Assembly (NCBI GenBank): GCA_022842065.1 | Contig: JALHQH010000050.1 | Location: forward strand, 1 to 64,000 | DNA length: 64,000 nt | Direction of reading: 5' to 3' | Source: Caldilineaceae bacterium | GTDB taxonomy: Bacteria > Chloroflexota > Anaerolineae > Caldilineales > Caldilineaceae | Shown: positions 48,384 through 56,183 of the stretch, in pieces | Layout of the letters: every line of letters starts with the position of its first letter | Numbering within the stretch: the first letter of the stretch is position 1 | Program-made: the position numbers and the translations under genes | Notes under the pieces: generated by a model | Databases searched by the model: none | What the model was told of the DNA's origin: nothing | Seen by the model: only the letters and a program-made list of their open reading frames with translations

Positions 48384-51094
48384 GGTTGCAGAACCACACT
48401 CGCCCCATTAACTCGCGCAATGCGAATGATATTTTGCGTTGCCTGCTCAAAGGTATCATCATGGCTAATCACAAAGAGCTGGCGGAAGCCTTTGACATCC
48501 AAAATTTGGCGGGCCAGGGCATCGCGGCGCGTCTCATCCAGGTTTGTCGTCGGCTCATCGAAGAATGCTACATCAATATTACTCATTTCGCGCAATAGTG
48601 CCAAACGAACAGCTAACGCTGCGCTCATTTGTTCCCCACCCGAAAGCTGGGCAAATTGGCGCTCGCGCCCATCGACCTCCAAGGTAACCCCATAATCTTC
48701 CCCCCAGCGCAGATGGCGGGTGAAATCCTGCATCAGGTCGCTAAAGATCTGGGCTGCACCATCGCTGATCTGTTTGATCAGCGCTTTGGTAATATAAGGG
48801 CCAGCTTGGCGTAAGAGATTGCGCAACGCTTCCAAGACAGCAGCCTGCTTAACCAGCGTCTCGCGCTGCGTCTGTAAGGCGACCAGCTGTTGTTGTTGCT
48901 GCCGCAGTTGGGCCAGCTCCTGCTCTTCGCGCGTCTGCTCTTGTTGGAGGAGGGCAAGTTGGGTTTGTAAGCTGCCCAAGCGGCTGCGCAACGTCTGTTC
49001 CTCGGCCAACAACTGTTGGTGACGGACGTTGTCAAATTGCGCTTCGGCGGCAGCCAGCGCGGCTTGGGCTGTGGTGACGGCTGTCGTCGCGGCGATCAGT
49101 GTCGCCTGGGTGTGGCTAACCTCAAGCTGGCGCTCGGGCAGCCGCTCGGCCAGTTGTTGATGGCGCAGGACCAGTTGATAGGCTGCTGCCGTTTGGGCCA
49201 GCACTGTCGCCACCTGTTCGCGCGCGCCATCCAAGCTGCTAAACTGCGCCAATGCACTTTGGAGCGTCGTCAACTCGCTTTCGCTCTGTTGCAAGGCGGT
49301 CAATTGTTGTTGCTGTTGTGCCTCCAGCGTGGCGCGGCGACCAGCCGTCGCGGCGGCAACCGCGCGCTGCTGCCGTGGATCACCAAGTGCTTGCAGTTGG
49401 GTGCGCAAGGTGGTAACCGTAGCTGGCGCATTCGTTAGCGTCACTACCTCTTGCTGGGCAGCCGCCAAGGCCGCGCTGGTAGCGGTTAACTCACTTTCCA
49501 ACTGGTGCGCTTCTTCGGCGCGGGGCATGGCCCGTAGGCGCTGCTCAAGCCCCTTCAGTTGCTCCTGTTGCTGTTGGAGCAATGCTTCTTGGCTTTTGAT
49601 CGTCTGCTGCTGATTGCGATAATCATTGCGCAAGGTCGCCAGGCGCTCGTCATTGCGGCGCTGGAGCGCCTCCCGTTCCTGCGGCGAGAGCGGCTGTTCG
49701 CAGACCGGGCACAGGGCAGTGGCCACATTTGCCAACGCCGTACTCTGCTCTTTGCGCGCATCGGCCTCGGCTTTGTAGCGAGCTAAGGTCTCTTTACACT
49801 CATCAATCTGGCCGCGTTGGGTCTCTACCTGCGCTTCCGCCTGGGCGCGCTCGGCGTCGAGGGTCAGTGCCTGGGCCAGTTGGGCAGTAAGCGTCTGGAG
49901 CCGGGCCTGTAACCGGGATTGGGCCGTTTCCTGCTTTTTGACTTCTTTCTGGCTCTCTTCTAAGCGGAGACTCTGCTGCTCGGCGCTGCGCAGGGCCGTT
50001 TCCAAACCTTCCTGCGCGGTGACCTGTGGGGTCAGCGCGGCCACTTGCGCCGTCGCTGTTGCCACCTCTGCCAAGTCGCGGGCCAAGCCATCCAACTGCG
50101 CCTGGGCAACGCTGCGTTCCTTGTCTAGGGTTGCGCGCCGCCGTTCCAGTTTTTGGCGTTCGGCAGCCTGTGCCTCTAACTGTTGTTGCTCGCTTTGGGC
50201 CTGGAGATAAGCTGTATAACCCGCTTGTTGTTGGGCAACCAATTCTGCGGCCGCGGCCGCTTCTTGCTCTGCCTTGCTGGCATTTTCTGCGGCCACGATC
50301 GCGCGTTCACGTTGTTGGATCGCCTGCTGTTCGTGGGTACGGCATTCGACGACCACAGCTTGGTGCGCATCAAGGGTACTGCGCTCGGCGAGCACCTGGG
50401 TTAGATTCTGTTGGACGGTGCGCTGCTCGCTGTCGACGCGCTGCAAGGTCTCGGCGCGCACAGTGAGTGAGCCTTCTAGGATTGGTAAGCGTTCGAGCCG
50501 TCCCACAAAACCGGCCATCTCGACATCAAGTGCCTGTTGCTGTTGTTGCAGGGTGCGCAGTGGTTCTAGCAATTTGTCAAAGGCTTGTTTATATTCTTCG
50601 ACCTGTAACAGTGGATCAAAAATGCCCTTGCGTTGGGCCGGGGTGTTAAGGAAGGCGGCGGTAAAGGTGCCCTGCGGCACGCCGACGGCATCGGTAAAGA
50701 GCCGGGCCAGATCGGCGTTTGGCTCGACCCCCATGTGTTGGCGCAGAAAGTGGTGGACATCGTTCTTGCCATCACAAACGCGTACCTGTAATTCTGGATC
50801 AAAGATGTAATATTGGTTGCTGGCACCACAACGGCGGATGATCTGATAGCTGCGTTCGTCTAGACCACTGACCATGGTGACGGTAATCGTTGCCGTCTTC
50901 GCCCCTTCGCGCACAAAATCGCTCTGTTTATAGCCATTGGTCAAAAAATCAAAGAGGGTGAAACCAATCGCCTCTAGAATTGTGCTTTTGCCTGCCCCAT
51001 TATGGCCAACAATGGCATTGACCCCATCGGTGAATTCAACCCGCCCCTGCTGATAGCTCTTGGTATTTTCCAGATCTAAGGCAACAATTCGCAT
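48380..51094 (-). CDS. sbcC: SbcC/Rad50-type ATPase of the SbcCD nuclease
   Basis: 904 residues with split ATPase heads: Walker A AIVGHNGAGKSTILEAIGF, then long Gln/Ala-rich coiled coils, the zinc hook CPVCEQPLS near the middle, the ABC signature LSGGEQMSAALAVRLAL and Walker B IDVAFFDEPTTNLDE. It pairs with SbcD encoded 4 bp upstream to process hairpins and protein-blocked DNA ends. ATG 51094. Shorter than the E. coli protein but a common length for Rad50-like forms in this lineage. Confidence 0.92.
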   Translation of the reverse strand: MRIVALDLENTKSYQQGRVEFTDGVNAIVGHNGAGKSTILEAIGFTLFDFLTNGYKQSDFVREGAKTATITVTMVSGLDERSYQIIRRCGASNQYYIFDPELQVRVCDGKNDVHHFLRQHMGVEPNADLARLFTDAVGVPQGTFTAAFLNTPAQRKGIFDPLLQVEEYKQAFDKLLEPLRTLQQQQQALDVEMAGFVGRLERLPILEGSLTVRAETLQRVDSEQRTVQQNLTQVLAERSTLDAHQAVVVECRTHEQQAIQQRERAIVAAENASKAEQEAAAAAELVAQQQAGYTAYLQAQSEQQQLEAQAAERQKLERRRATLDKERSVAQAQLDGLARDLAEVATATAQVAALTPQVTAQEGLETALRSAEQQSLRLEESQKEVKKQETAQSRLQARLQTLTAQLAQALTLDAERAQAEAQVETQRGQIDECKETLARYKAEADARKEQSTALANVATALCPVCEQPLSPQEREALQRRNDERLATLRNDYRNQQQTIKSQEALLQQQQEQLKGLEQRLRAMPRAEEAHQLESELTATSAALAAAQQEVVTLTNAPATVTTLRTQLQALGDPRQQRAVAAATAGRRATLEAQQQQQLTALQQSESELTTLQSALAQFSSLDGAREQVATVLAQTAAAYQLVLRHQQLAERLPERQLEVSHTQATLIAATTAVTTAQAALAAAEAQFDNVRHQQLLAEEQTLRSRLGSLQTQLALLQQEQTREEQELAQLRQQQQQLVALQTQRETLVKQAAVLEALRNLLRQAGPYITKALIKQISDGAAQIFSDLMQDFTRHLRWGEDYGVTLEVDGRERQFAQLSGGEQMSAALAVRLALLREMSNIDVAFFDEPTTNLDETRRDALARQILDVKGFRQLFVISHDDTFEQATQNIIRIARVNGASVVLQP

Positions 51095-51098
51095 AAAT

Positions 51099-52415
51099 TT
51101 ACGCCGCCACCTGACTTAAGTGGGCATCGATCTCAGCCAGGATCGCAGCACTATTGGCTCCGGTCAGTGCCAGTTCTTTAATTGTAACCGCTACTGTTGC
51201 CCATTCGTCACTGTGTGTACGAAAGCGGCTATCTTTTTCGAGCAATTCGGTCAGCACATGGCGTTCCAACTCGGTGCGATTGAGATTTTCGGCCCCGTCG
51301 AGGGCTATATCGCCACTGCGGGTAAAGTTTTTGACGAGCGCAACCAGTGGCTCAAAGCTGGCATGGACGAGCTTTTCCAGCCGTTCCAGATCCAAGGCAC
51401 TGCGCTCAAAGGGCAGGACACCGGTCAACTGTAACTCGACTACCGGCCGTTGCCCTGCGGCTAGCCGACTGACGCCCAGATCGCTGGCTTTGCGGCGTAA
51501 CAACTCTTCACAGTGATCACAGAGCGCCGTCGGCGAGGTGAGCAAGTCGGTCTTAATCGTTAACCGGTGAAAGGCGCGCCGGGGGTTGGCATGGAGAATG
51601 GCGGTATGTTTTAGGGCTGGGCCATCGTTGCTGGCATCTGCTCCGCCCGTCAAGGGGGCTGCCGTATCGACTTGGACGAGATAGTAACCGCGTTCTTGCC
51701 ACTCTGCTTCCATGACCGAGCAAGTCTCTGGACTGCCAGGATTGTAGATCCAGTTATCAAAGCTAAAGGGTTTATGCACATGGCCCAGCGCCAGATAATC
51801 GACATGCGGTTGTAACACTGCCCATTGGCGATGACTCAGGCCACCACTCTGACCGGCGATGACGCCTTCGACCCCGGCATGGGCCATAAAGATCGTGTAG
51901 TCAATATTTTCTGGGGGCAGTTGGGCTAATGCCGTGGCATAGGCTTCCACGGCCGTTGCCGTGCCGGCCCCAAAGTAGCGTAGCCCATGTACCCGCACCC
52001 CAGGCACCGGATCGAGATAGGCCCCCCGCCGATTTTTATAGGGGGCCACTTGCGCTGCCCCTTCGGCAAAGGTGGGGCTGAGCAGGATCAGCAGATCGCG
52101 TACGGCGAGGAACTCCATCCACCCCACCTGTTCACTAAAGTAGGGGCGCTCGTGGTTGCCTTCGATGGCCAGGCAGGGAATGCCTTTATTGTGTAACTTG
52201 TCGAGCGCCCGCATGGCCTGGTTGAGGGTGAGCGCGTCGATGGCACGTTTCTCAAAGAGATCGCCGGCCAGCACCACAAAGGCCACTTGGGCCTCAATCG
52301 CGGCGTCGATAATATGGTGAAACGCGCGCCCAAAGTCATTGAAGCGCTCGCGCTGGTTATATTGCCATTTCCCAAGATGGCAATCGGCAACATGGAGAAA
52401 ACTAGTTTTGGTCAT
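51099..52415 (-). CDS. sbcD: SbcD/Mre11-type exonuclease subunit
   Basis: 438 residues with the calcineurin-like phosphoesterase motifs of Mre11: HVADCHLGKW, VVLAGDLFEKRAID, IEGNHERPYF, FMAHAGVEG and LALGHVHKP, which bind two Mn ions at the nuclease site. A capping and SbcC-binding C-terminal region of about 180 residues follows. It is encoded directly before sbcC, as in classical SbcCD operons. Function in double-strand end and hairpin processing is by family. Confidence 0.92.
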   Translation of the reverse strand: MTKTSFLHVADCHLGKWQYNQRERFNDFGRAFHHIIDAAIEAQVAFVVLAGDLFEKRAIDALTLNQAMRALDKLHNKGIPCLAIEGNHERPYFSEQVGWMEFLAVRDLLILLSPTFAEGAAQVAPYKNRRGAYLDPVPGVRVHGLRYFGAGTATAVEAYATALAQLPPENIDYTIFMAHAGVEGVIAGQSGGLSHRQWAVLQPHVDYLALGHVHKPFSFDNWIYNPGSPETCSVMEAEWQERGYYLVQVDTAAPLTGGADASNDGPALKHTAILHANPRRAFHRLTIKTDLLTSPTALCDHCEELLRRKASDLGVSRLAAGQRPVVELQLTGVLPFERSALDLERLEKLVHASFEPLVALVKNFTRSGDIALDGAENLNRTELERHVLTELLEKDSRFRTHSDEWATVAVTIKELALTGANSAAILAEIDAHLSQVAA

Positions 52416-52481
52416 GAATCAATTCCGGCCCAACCCGGTCAGCAGTTGGGCACTTTATCTCAAGCCGCTTCCAATGAAGCG

Positions 52482-52835
52482 CTATTTATCGCTGCTGAGG
52501 AAGATGCTGAGGAGCATACTGACGATGCTAATCACAATGCCACCGAGAAACGCAGCCCAAAAGCTCTCTACCTCTAAACGCCCACCGCTGAGTTGGCCGG
52601 TTAACATGAGGAGCAAGGCGTTGACAATGAAGGTGAAGAGGCCCAGCGTGATGACATAGAAAGGGCAGGTAAAAAAATCGATAACCGGCTTGATCAGCGC
52701 GTTGATCAGACCAAAAATTAGGGCCACAAACAGTAGGCCGACCACATCATTGGTTAAGTGAATGCCATCGACAAACGATGCTGCGACCCATAAGCCGATT
52801 GCATTGATCACCAAACGGATGATTAAGTTTGACAT
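52482..52835 (-). CDS. Phage-holin-superfamily-IV-like membrane protein
   Basis: 117 residues with four hydrophobic helices and the characteristic motifs LIIRLVINAIGLWVAA, IFGLINALIKPVI and TLGLFTFIVNALLL of the mycobacterial 4-TMS phage holin family (PF04020). Chromosomal members have no demonstrated holin function. It is 16 bp from the GNAT gene and 66 bp before sbcD, inside the minus-strand cluster. No phage genes are nearby. Confidence 0.85.
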   Translation of the reverse strand: MSNLIIRLVINAIGLWVAASFVDGIHLTNDVVGLLFVALIFGLINALIKPVIDFFTCPFYVITLGLFTFIVNALLLMLTGQLSGGRLEVESFWAAFLGGIVISIVSMLLSIFLSSDK

Positions 52836-52851
52836 AGATCCTCAATATAAA

Positions 52852-53865
52852 CTAAATCCGGTGGCGCATGGTCAACAGGGTCTGCTGCTCTGCAAAGCCA
52901 TAGACTTTGGCGGCGGCAATCGCTGCTGCATGTTGCGCGTTTAGGTTGAGTATCACGGGCCAACGTGGGTAATCCTGTAACATTGCCAGCGCCCAATGGA
53001 CGAGGGATTCTTCATGTTGTCCGTATTGATCGGGTTGTACCCAGAATTGCAGTTGATGAACCCCCTGCCAGCGCATGGCCGTGAGCACAAGCGCGGCATC
53101 AAAGCGTCGCGTCTGCTGGATACAACGCCGGTAGATGTGGCTGCGTCCAATGAAACGCCAGAAGCCCTCGGCCAGCAATTGCTCAAAGGTAATCTGAAAA
53201 TCAATCCGCCGTGGGGCACGCCACCATTGCATCTGGCCACTCTGCTGATTATTGACTAGCTCATAGAGCGACTGCCACTGGTCGGCCGAAAATGAGTAAA
53301 AGTTAGCTGGATTCCTCAGCTCGTCCAGCTTGGGGATGCGCTCCAGCCGCAGATCAACACTGCCGCCGACTTCTTCAAAGCCCAGCCGCAGGTAGAGATT
53401 GTGAGCGATCTGATTTTGGGCATAGACTTGCAAAACTGCCCACTCACCCCCATTTTCGGCAATGTAATCAAGTGAGCGCAACATTAACTCGCGCGAGATG
53501 CCGCGCCCGCGGTAGGAAGGGGCTACGGCCACATTGGCGATCTGCCAGCGTGTGCCGCTGGCATCGGCGCGCTGCACGGTGACATTGCCAATCACCTTAC
53601 CTTCTTCGACCCAGACAAAGCCACCAAAGATATCATCAAATTCACCGGTGCTACGGTTCAGCAGCTTGAGAAAAGCACCAGCGTGACTCATAATGCGCAT
53701 TTCGCGCAATGCTGCACTGCCGCGCGGATCAAGTTCGTGGGCAAACGCGTCCGCAATCAATTCAGCAACCGGGCGCAAGTCGCGACCAATGTCAAAGGGA
53801 CGAATCCCCGTGACAGCACTCTTGCTAAATCTCCTCGTAACGGCGTGGTAAGCGGTCATGCGCAT
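52852..53865 (-). CDS. GNAT-family acetyltransferase with C-terminal extension
   Basis: About 337 residues. The N-terminal half is a GNAT domain with the acetyl-CoA motif VAVAPSYRGRGISRELM and a following AHNLYLRLGFEEVGG segment. The C-terminal half (about 160 residues) is unassigned but includes QWWRAPRRIDFQ and RTRRFDAAL-like features and may be a second degenerate GNAT fold. Start ATG 53865 or 53859 (GAG six nt upstream of the latter); the longer GTG start at 53925 is not supported. It follows grpE by about 100 bp. The acceptor substrate is unknown. Confidence 0.75.
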   Translation of the reverse strand: MRMTAYHAVTRRFSKSAVTGIRPFDIGRDLRPVAELIADAFAHELDPRGSAALREMRIMSHAGAFLKLLNRSTGEFDDIFGGFVWVEEGKVIGNVTVQRADASGTRWQIANVAVAPSYRGRGISRELMLRSLDYIAENGGEWAVLQVYAQNQIAHNLYLRLGFEEVGGSVDLRLERIPKLDELRNPANFYSFSADQWQSLYELVNNQQSGQMQWWRAPRRIDFQITFEQLLAEGFWRFIGRSHIYRRCIQQTRRFDAALVLTAMRWQGVHQLQFWVQPDQYGQHEESLVHWALAMLQDYPRWPVILNLNAQHAAAIAAAKVYGFAEQQTLLTMRHRI

Positions 53866-53971
53866 CTCAATTATGCTCTGCTTTGTTTGAAAACCGCCAC
53901 ACTTGCTGCCGGTTGGCCGATGCACGATGCGGCTCTCAAAGCAATCGCCCTGTTCTACTCTTACTCACATT

Positions 53972-54646
53972 TTACATCGCTACCCTAACCAATGCTGGAC
54001 GCAGGACACGGCCTTTATATTCATAGCCGGCCCGTAGGGTTTGGATAATGTGGCCACTTTCGACCGCTTCGCTTGGCTCGCTGGAGATTGCTTCGTGACG
54101 AACGGGATCAAAGGGCCCTTCTTTGGCAATCACAGCGACGCCGCGCTCATCGAGCAAGGTGTCAAGCTTCTTGCGGATCTGGCGGAAGCCTTCCAGCCAG
54201 GCATTGCTGCTTTCGGCAATGTCAGCCGGCACATTGGCAAAGGCCAATTCCAAATCGTCGATCACCGGCAACAACTGTTGCACGATATGACTGCCGGCAC
54301 GTTCGATTTCGTCGGCCAACTGCTTTTCTTGGCGCCGTCGGCTGTTCTGAAATTCGGCCGCGGTCCGCTGCAATTTATCGATCAAGTCTGCGCTTTTGGC
54401 CTCAGCCGCCGCTAATTCGGCCTGTAACGCAGCGATCGTCGCTTTATCTTGCGCTGCGGGGTCAACTTCAGCTTCAACTTCAATTTCGCCTTCAATGGCG
54501 ACTGACGCCGCTTTGGTTGTTGTATTGCCATTTTGGTGACTCTCGCTGGGGGGCGGGGCAACCGCGTCGATCACGATTGCGTCCTGCTCTTGGCCTGATT
54601 GCACAGCTTCTTCCATTTGGTTGTTAATTGTCTTTTCTTCCATCAT
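53972..54646 (-). CDS. grpE: GrpE nucleotide exchange factor
   Basis: 224 residues. A charged N-terminal region is followed by the long coiled coil (AALQAELAAAEAKSADLIDK), then LQRTAAEFQNSRRRQEKQ, LLPVIDDLELAFAN and the C-terminal beta domain ending EYKGRVLRPALVRVA, all GrpE features. It releases ADP from DnaK during protein folding. hrcA lies directly upstream on the same strand (105 bp), but dnaK and dnaJ are not in the downstream cluster. Confidence 0.93.
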   Translation of the reverse strand: MMEEKTINNQMEEAVQSGQEQDAIVIDAVAPPPSESHQNGNTTTKAASVAIEGEIEVEAEVDPAAQDKATIAALQAELAAAEAKSADLIDKLQRTAAEFQNSRRRQEKQLADEIERAGSHIVQQLLPVIDDLELAFANVPADIAESSNAWLEGFRQIRKKLDTLLDERGVAVIAKEGPFDPVRHEAISSEPSEAVESGHIIQTLRAGYEYKGRVLRPALVRVAM

Positions 54647-54751
54647 TGCTACTTAATCCTACATCTAAAATATCTTTAGCGATTAATGGTTACCAACTTA
54701 GGTGGGGGTGTTGCAGCCTTTAAGTATTACACAGGTGCAACGCGCTTGCCG

Positions 54752-55798
54752 TTAGTCTGCATACATGTCTTCGACCATTTCACTCATCAACCCAGAGACA
54801 AAACGAACGGCGCTAATGGTGCGGCTGTAAGGCATCCGCAGCGGCCCCACCACCCCAATCACCCCGGTCGCGCGGTCTGTGATCCCATAGCGCCCGATGA
54901 CCAGGCTGATATCCTGTAGATCGGCATAGCGCCCTTCGCCGGCAATAAAGACCTGGATGTTGTTCGGATCCGTATTATCGTTGTGATAGTCGCCCAGGAT
55001 CTGCTCCAGTAACGAGCGTTGTTCAAAGACGCGCACAATTTTGCGCACATCTTCGCCGCCGGCAAATTCGGGTGCTTCCAATACCTGGGCCAAGCCATCG
55101 CGATAGATCTGCCCGCTAAGTTGGTTGTCGATCCGCTCCATAATCTCGCTGATCAAGATCGCGACCTGGTGGGCAAAGGGAGTTAAACGCCCATAGATCG
55201 CGGTGATCGCACTGACATCCGCGCGTGCAAAGAGATCATTCAGCTCATTACTGACCAGGCTCAACTCACGTTGTTCCATGGGCTCATCCAGATCAAGCAA
55301 CTGTTGTTTTACGGTGCCATCTTGCAATACCAGCACCAACAGCACTTTTGTATCATGGATGCCAACCAATTCAAGATGTTTGTAGCGACTGCGCGCGCCA
55401 CGTGGGGCTGTCGCCAACGCGGCACTCTGCGAGGTGCGCGCCAACACGGCGGTGCTCACCCGCAGCCATTGATCTAGTTCCTGGCGGGCTTGCTGAAATT
55501 GTACCCGAATCGCTTTGCGCTCTTCGGCGGGCAGCTCGGAATCGGTCAGTAAAAACTGGACGAAGAAGCGGTACCCCGTATCGGTCGGCACTCGCCCGGC
55601 GCTCGTGTGCGGGTGCATCAGTAGCCCCTGTTGCTCCAGGTAGGCGAGATCGTTACGCACCGTCGCCGCACTAACCCCCAGATCATAATTCTGGATAATG
55701 GTATTGCTGCCCACCGGCTGTGCATTTTGCACATACTCTTGGATCACAATATTTAAAACGCGGCGGCGGCGTTCGGTCAATTCGTCAATAGATTGCAT
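54752..55798 (-). CDS. hrcA: HrcA heat-shock repressor
   Basis: 348 residues with the winged-helix N-terminus (RRRRVLNIVIQEYVQNAQPV, then GVSAATVRNDLAYLEQQGLL) and a GAF-like C-terminal domain including GVIGVVGPLRMPYSRTISAV near the end. HrcA normally represses chaperone operons by binding CIRCE inverted repeats and senses GroEL availability. Here a 49-bp CIRCE-resembling palindrome lies just after a -10 box 66-114 nt upstream, consistent with autoregulation. grpE follows. Start ATG 55798. Confidence 0.93.
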   Translation of the reverse strand: MQSIDELTERRRRVLNIVIQEYVQNAQPVGSNTIIQNYDLGVSAATVRNDLAYLEQQGLLMHPHTSAGRVPTDTGYRFFVQFLLTDSELPAEERKAIRVQFQQARQELDQWLRVSTAVLARTSQSAALATAPRGARSRYKHLELVGIHDTKVLLVLVLQDGTVKQQLLDLDEPMEQRELSLVSNELNDLFARADVSAITAIYGRLTPFAHQVAILISEIMERIDNQLSGQIYRDGLAQVLEAPEFAGGEDVRKIVRVFEQRSLLEQILGDYHNDNTDPNNIQVFIAGEGRYADLQDISLVIGRYGITDRATGVIGVVGPLRMPYSRTISAVRFVSGLMSEMVEDMYAD

Positions 55799-55863
55799 GG
55801 TTAGCTGATCGGTTTAATATCACCACAAGTTGCGCTTCAGGCGCGCCATTTTATACTTGGCTT

Positions 55864-55912
55864 TATCATCATTTAGCATTTTTACTCGTGTAGAAAATGC
55901 TAAATGATGACA
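55864..55912 (-). promoter_or_regulatory. 49-bp palindromic element upstream of hrcA (copy 3)
   Basis: CATCATTTAGCATTTT (55867-55882) pairs perfectly with 55894-55909. Inner half-sites TTAGCATTT and AAATGCTAA are separated by 13 nt. On the minus strand TATACT (55919-55924) lies exactly 6 nt upstream, as in the rph and NUDIX copies. Nearly identical in sequence to copy 1 read in the opposite orientation. Confidence 0.75.
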
Positions 55913-56016
55913 ACTACTAGTATAGCTACGCCATTGGGCCAAAACGTAACCACAAGACTTACAAATGCATGAATTCTATGATCATAACAGCAACTAGCAA
56001 CTGTGTCAATGATCCA

Positions 56017-56180
56017 TCTGATCAGGGGAGCATCTCACTTTGGGGGCAAGATTTTCGCGCTCGTGGTGGCACGCAGCGGGTTCCCGCAAATCCACCACTG
56101 AATCGCCGGATTTGGCGGGTGCCCACTGGGCGCGGCTAGAGCAGTAGTTGTCCCCAAAGTGAGATACACCTTCTGATCAG
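56017..56180. mobile_element. MITE-like element with 9-bp target duplication
   Basis: A 146-bp segment (56026-56171) has imperfect 20-bp terminal inverted repeats (GGGAGCATCTCACTTTGGGG and the complement of 56152-56171, 17 of 20 matching). It is flanked by the direct repeat TCTGATCAG at 56017-56025 and 56172-56180. The inside also folds (CCCGCAAATCC with GGATTTGGCGGG) and has no coding capacity. This is the structure of a non-autonomous transposon end-pair. The parent insertion sequence is not in the window. Confidence 0.6.
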
Positions 56181-56183
56181 AGT

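Noticed and set aside
52482..52835. Prophage remnant based on the holin-like gene
   Set aside because: This membrane family is common on chromosomes, and neighbouring genes are housekeeping (GNAT, sbcDC).
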